Assembly: GCA_024650095.1 (NCBI GenBank)
Contig: JANKMV010000079.1
Location: 1 to 8,200, forward strand
Reading direction: 5' to 3'
Length of the DNA: 8,200 nucleotides
From: Bacillota bacterium
Lineage (GTDB): Bacteria; Bacillota; Dethiobacteria; Dethiobacterales; Dethiobacteraceae
The notes under the pieces are model-generated. The model saw only the letters and a list, made by a program, of their open reading frames with translations. It made no database searches and was not told the origin of the DNA. This document shows positions 4,928 through 8,200 of this stretch, piece by piece. Position 1 is the first letter of the stretch. Each line of letters begins with the position of its first letter. Position numbers and translations under genes: made by a program.

Positions 4928-6154
4928 ATGAAATATGTAGTTGTTCTGGGGGACGGTATGGCGGATTATCCACTAGATGCACTGGGGGGCAGAACACCAC
5001 TGCAAGTCGCAGCTAAGCCGCATATAGATGCTTTGGCAAAAAAGAGTCTCTTAGGCTTGGTTAAAACAGTTCCATCCGGACTCGCCCCAGGCAGTGATAC
5101 CGCAAATTTAGCAGTGCTCGGGTACGATCCTCTCATTTATTACAATGGTCGCTCTCCTTTTGAAGCCATCAGCATGGGTGTTCCTTTGCAGCAAGGGGAT
5201 ATTACCTTTCGTTGTAATTTTGTTACTCTTTCGGTGGAAGATAACTATGAAGATCGTGTTATGTTAGACCATAGTGCGGATGAAATATCTTCAACAGAGG
5301 CGCGTTTGTTGCTGGCAGATATAGATAAAGAGCTACAAACAGAAAAGATGCACTTTTTCCCTGGCGTTAGCTATCGCCACTTGCTGGTTTGGCAAGGTGC
5401 GCCTACAGAATGGACTCTCACTCCACCTCACGACATTTTAGCACGCCCCATCGGGGACTATTTACCTAAGGGCCCGTTGGGTGCCCATATGCTAGCGCTG
5501 ATGGAGAAAAGTGCAGCTATTTTAGCAGACCACCCTGTAAACGTGGAGCGTGTGGCGAAAGGATTACGACCCGCTAATTCCATCTGGATCTGGGGTGAAG
5601 GACAAAAGCCGCAGCTACCGTCCTTTGCCAAAAAATATGGCGTACGTGGTGCCGTGATTTCTGCGGTTGATCTCATTAAAGGTCTTGGTCTTGCTGCAGA
5701 TCTTGAAGTTATTTACGTTGAGGGGGCCACGGGCAATTTGCAAACCAATTTTCGTGGCAAAGCCAACGCCGCCCTGGTCGCACTGCAGCAAGGGATGGAT
5801 TTTGTTTACATCCATGTGGAGGCCCCCGATGAATGTGGACATAGGCAGGAAATGGAAAATAAAATTAAAGCCATTGAACTGATAGATCAGCAGGTTGTAG
5901 CGGAATTACTCTCCGGCTTGGATGCCACAGGAGAAGACTATAGAATGATGATTTTACCAGATCACGCTACCCCACTAGCCTTACGGACACATACATCAGA
6001 CCCCGTACCGTTCCTAATTTATGACAGCACTGCACCGCTACAAGGACAAACGCATTGTTACGATGAAGGATCTGCCAAGGATGCAGGCCTTATGGTCGGG
6101 GAAGGCTACACATTAATGGATCTATTTTTTGCAGCCTCAGTGGGAGGAAAATAA
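4928..6154 (+). CDS. apgM: ApgM-type phosphoglycerate mutase homolog, probable homoserine kinase
   Basis: A 408-residue metalloenzyme of the alkaline phosphatase superfamily, archaeal-type cofactor-independent phosphoglycerate mutase branch. Metal and nucleophile residues are visible: D9 in GDGMADYP, S56 in PGSDTANL (the residue phosphorylated in this superfamily), D301 and H305 in HVEAPDECGH, D345/H346 in LPDHATP, and H355 in RTHTSDPVPF. YYNGRSPFEA and NSIWIWGEGQKPQLPSF match the subfamily that TIGRFAMs names 'proposed homoserine kinase' (TIGR02535), described from its place in threonine operons. It lies 2 nt upstream of thrC, which favours the reaction homoserine to O-phosphohomoserine, the substrate of ThrC, over a glycolytic role. 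No GHMP-type thrB is in the window. ATG is preceded by AAGGAGAGG (4914-4922). Family certain; kinase versus mutase activity inferred from context and subfamily. Confidence 0.9.
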   Translation: MKYVVVLGDGMADYPLDALGGRTPLQVAAKPHIDALAKKSLLGLVKTVPSGLAPGSDTANLAVLGYDPLIYYNGRSPFEAISMGVPLQQGDITFRCNFVTLSVEDNYEDRVMLDHSADEISSTEARLLLADIDKELQTEKMHFFPGVSYRHLLVWQGAPTEWTLTPPHDILARPIGDYLPKGPLGAHMLALMEKSAAILADHPVNVERVAKGLRPANSIWIWGEGQKPQLPSFAKKYGVRGAVISAVDLIKGLGLAADLEVIYVEGATGNLQTNFRGKANAALVALQQGMDFVYIHVEAPDECGHRQEMENKIKAIELIDQQVVAELLSGLDATGEDYRMMILPDHATPLALRTHTSDPVPFLIYDSTAPLQGQTHCYDEGSAKDAGLMVGEGYTLMDLFFAASVGGK

Positions 6155-6156
6155 AG

Positions 6157-7647
6157 ATGGAGCAACTAATGTATCAAAGCACCCGCGGTGATGACCAGGT
6201 AGTCTCTGCTTCGGAAGCCATTCTACGTGGCATTGCCTCAGATGGTGGCCTCTATGTACCAACTGTAATTCCACGCCTTACCACACCGCTGACTGCATTG
6301 GCTCATTTAGACTACCAAGCGTTAGCACTACAAATTATGAGTCTTTATCTTACTGACTATACGGAGGATGAGTTGCGTAATGCTATTATGCAGGCATATG
6401 ATCATACCTTCACCACGCCAGCCATTGCACCGCTGGTGCCACAGGGAGATGTCCATTTTTTAGAACTCTTCCACGGGCCCACCCTTGCCTTTAAAGATAT
6501 GGCTCTCTCCATCCTGCCTCACTTGTTAATTGTAGCTGCCGAAAAACAGGGCTTAACGCAAGAGGTAGTCATTCTTACTGCTACCTCTGGTGATACGGGA
6601 AAGGCTGCGCTCGAAGGCTTTGCCAATGTGCCTGGTACAAAAATCATTGTATTTTTCCCCGAACATGGCGTAAGCCCTGTGCAAAAACGACAAATGGTTA
6701 CGCAAGCAGGGGAGAATACACATGTAATTGGTATAGAAGGAAACTTTGATGATGCACAAAATGGTGTGAAAGCCATGTTTACCGATGAGTCCTTGCGCAC
6801 GTCTCTCAAGCAAGCGGGCTATATTTTTTCATCGGCCAACTCCATTAATATTGGACGCTTAGTGCCGCAAATTGTCTACTATTATTATGCCTACCTGCAG
6901 CTAGTGAACCAAGGTGTAATTAGCGCAGGGCAAGATGTGAACTTTGCCGTTCCCACGGGCAACTTCGGTAATATCCTGGCTGCGTACTACGCTCGTTGTA
7001 TGGGATTGCCCATCGGAAAGCTGATCTGTGCTTCTAACACCAATAAGGTCCTCTTTGACTTTTTAACAACGGGTATCTATGATCGCAAACGGGAATTTGT
7101 GGTAACCATGTCGCCTTCCATGGACATTCTTATTTCCAGTAACCTCGAACGGCTACTCTACCACGCCAGCGGTCAAAACGCTCACTGGGTAAGGGCACAA
7201 ATGCAAGAACTGACAGCCAGTGGTCACTATCAGATCCCGCAAACAGTGAAAACAAAGCTAGCTCCTTTTGTGGGCGGGTATGCTTCGGAAGAAGAAACAG
7301 CGCTGGCCATAAACCAACTGTATCAAGAAAGAGGCTACTTGATGGACCCGCACACAGCCGTTGCTTTTGTAGTTCTACAAAAGTATCGTCAGGCATCAGG
7401 GGATACGACACCCACCGTTGTGATTTCCACCGCCAGCGCTTCTAAATTTGCCAAGGACGTGCTGTCGGCCATCGACCCAAAATATAAAGACTATGATGAT
7501 TTTGCCCTCCTTGCTAAGCTGGGGCAGCTTTCTTCGCAACCTATCCCCATGGCGGTGCAAGAGTTGGAGCAGCGGACAATTTTACACAAAAAAGTGTGCC
7601 AAAAGGATGAAATGCGGCTAATGGTAGAAAATATTCTTGGGTTGTAA
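6157..7647 (+). CDS. thrC: Threonine synthase
   Basis: A 496-residue pyridoxal-phosphate enzyme converting O-phospho-L-homoserine and water to L-threonine and phosphate, the last step of threonine synthesis. The N-terminal segment YQSTRGDD...ILRGIASDGGLYVP is typical. The PLP lysine is K113 in HGPTLAFKDMALS. Cofactor and phosphate-binding motifs follow: TSGDTGKAALEGF (S144-G148), FPEHGVSPVQKRQM, NSINIGRLVPQIVYYYYAY, and VPTGNFGNILAAYYA (NFGN 269-272). The C-terminal part has MDPHTAVAF and STASASKFAKDV. Length fits the longer bacterial/fungal-type class. Start at 6157 is chosen from GGGAGG (6142-6147) with a 9-nt gap; an in-frame ATG at 6169 is possible. It starts 2 nt after the apgM stop, so the two are almost surely co-transcribed and probably translationally coupled. 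Confidence 0.97.
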   Translation: MEQLMYQSTRGDDQVVSASEAILRGIASDGGLYVPTVIPRLTTPLTALAHLDYQALALQIMSLYLTDYTEDELRNAIMQAYDHTFTTPAIAPLVPQGDVHFLELFHGPTLAFKDMALSILPHLLIVAAEKQGLTQEVVILTATSGDTGKAALEGFANVPGTKIIVFFPEHGVSPVQKRQMVTQAGENTHVIGIEGNFDDAQNGVKAMFTDESLRTSLKQAGYIFSSANSINIGRLVPQIVYYYYAYLQLVNQGVISAGQDVNFAVPTGNFGNILAAYYARCMGLPIGKLICASNTNKVLFDFLTTGIYDRKREFVVTMSPSMDILISSNLERLLYHASGQNAHWVRAQMQELTASGHYQIPQTVKTKLAPFVGGYASEEETALAINQLYQERGYLMDPHTAVAFVVLQKYRQASGDTTPTVVISTASASKFAKDVLSAIDPKYKDYDDFALLAKLGQLSSQPIPMAVQELEQRTILHKKVCQKDEMRLMVENILGL

Positions 7648-7668
7648 TGTGAGCGGGAGGAGACCATA

Positions 7669-8200
7669 GTGAATCAACAATTTGGAGATTTTATGTATCA
7701 GCGACCAGACTTATCTGTGCTTAAGGACGAGTTGCGTCATTTAACAAAACGCTTTGCCGCCGCCTCGTCGGCAGCAGTGCAAGGTGAGTTGCTACACGAG
7801 ATTAACCAGCAACGCAATGAGTTTGCATCCATGGCGTCTCTTGCTCATATTCGTCATACAATTAACACCAAGGATCCATATTACGCCGCAGAACAAGATT
7901 ATTTTGATGAAGTGGAGCCGCTTTACAATGAACTGAATACAGAATACTACCGTACCCTGGTTTCTTCTTCCTTTAAAAAAGAACTGTCTTTACGTTTTGG
8001 ACAGCAGCTCTTCTCCATTGCGGAAATGACGTTACAAACCTTTTCTCCAGCGGTGATCGCAGAACTGCAGCAAGAGAACAAACTCGTTAGCCGCTACAAG
8101 CAGCTCCTAGCTTCTGCCTCCATTCCCTTTGCTGGGGCGGAGCGAAACCTATCTCAATTGGTTCCCTACCAGCAATCAGTCGATCGTGGTACACGGCAGG
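7669..8200 (+). CDS. M3-family oligoendopeptidase, N-terminal part (cut by window edge)
   Basis: The first 177 codons of a cytoplasmic zinc peptidase that degrades short peptides. GTG at 7669 is preceded by GGGAGGAG (7655-7662) with a 6-nt gap, and the frame stays open to the right edge. The N-terminal helical part matches the M3 oligoendopeptidase subfamily related to but distinct from PepF: MYQRPDL (9-15), NEFASMASLAHIRHTINTKD (50-69), a stretch YFDEVEPLYNELNTEYYRTL, then KKELSLRFGQQLFSIAEMTL, an ENKL segment, and ERNLSQLVPYQQSVDR near the edge. Family proteins are about 560-600 residues, so two thirds, including the zinc motif HExxH, lie outside the window and could not be checked. It starts 21 nt after thrC with no terminator between, so read-through from the threonine unit is likely; a shared function is not obvious. 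Confidence 0.88.
   Translation, partial: MNQQFGDFMYQRPDLSVLKDELRHLTKRFAAASSAAVQGELLHEINQQRNEFASMASLAHIRHTINTKDPYYAAEQDYFDEVEPLYNELNTEYYRTLVSSSFKKELSLRFGQQLFSIAEMTLQTFSPAVIAELQQENKLVSRYKQLLASASIPFAGAERNLSQLVPYQQSVDRGTRQ

Noticed and set aside
7754..7936. Plus-strand open frame of 60 codons near the right edge
   Set aside because: It is out of frame within the M3 peptidase gene, whose motifs run continuously through this stretch.

Overview
The window looks like chromosomal DNA of a low-to-mid GC member of the Bacillota (Firmicutes). Signs are strong AGGAGG-type ribosome binding sites, use of GTG and TTG starts, extended -10 promoters (TGn before the -10), and gene families typical of anaerobic Clostridia and Negativicutes: a COG2509 FAD-dependent dehydrogenase, a phosphoglycerate-mutase-like protein beside threonine synthase, and an M3 oligopeptidase. 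The genus cannot be fixed from the sequence. No transposase, phage gene, CRISPR array, tRNA or rRNA was seen.

Layout. Positions 1-627 (minus strand) hold a NarL/LuxR-type response regulator cut by the left edge. It is divergent from a small cold shock protein gene (920-1117, TTG start) that has a good promoter, a leader of about 117 nt with a hairpin, and a perfect 36-bp palindromic terminator. After a short stretch with possible RNA structure comes a standalone B3/B4 (PheRS-beta-like) domain gene (1352-2053). A COG2509 flavoprotein (2138-3520) follows with its own promoter, and then a ketopantoate-reductase family gene (3584-4495) ending in a terminator.

The gene-free stretch 4496-4927 carries the most unusual item: three tandem copies of a 92-95 bp unit, each able to form a long hairpin with an invariant loop core. 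Downstream is a tight two-gene unit, 2 nt apart: an ApgM-family protein of the 'proposed homoserine kinase' type (4928-6154) and threonine synthase thrC (6157-7647). An M3-family oligoendopeptidase (from 7669) begins 21 nt after thrC and runs off the right edge.

How the genes work together. The clearest pathway link is apgM-like plus thrC, read as the last two steps of threonine synthesis (homoserine to O-phosphohomoserine to threonine). The other genes look like separately controlled housekeeping or orphan genes. Apart from the repeat array, the window is fairly ordinary; the other findings concern leaders, unusual protein families and start sites.
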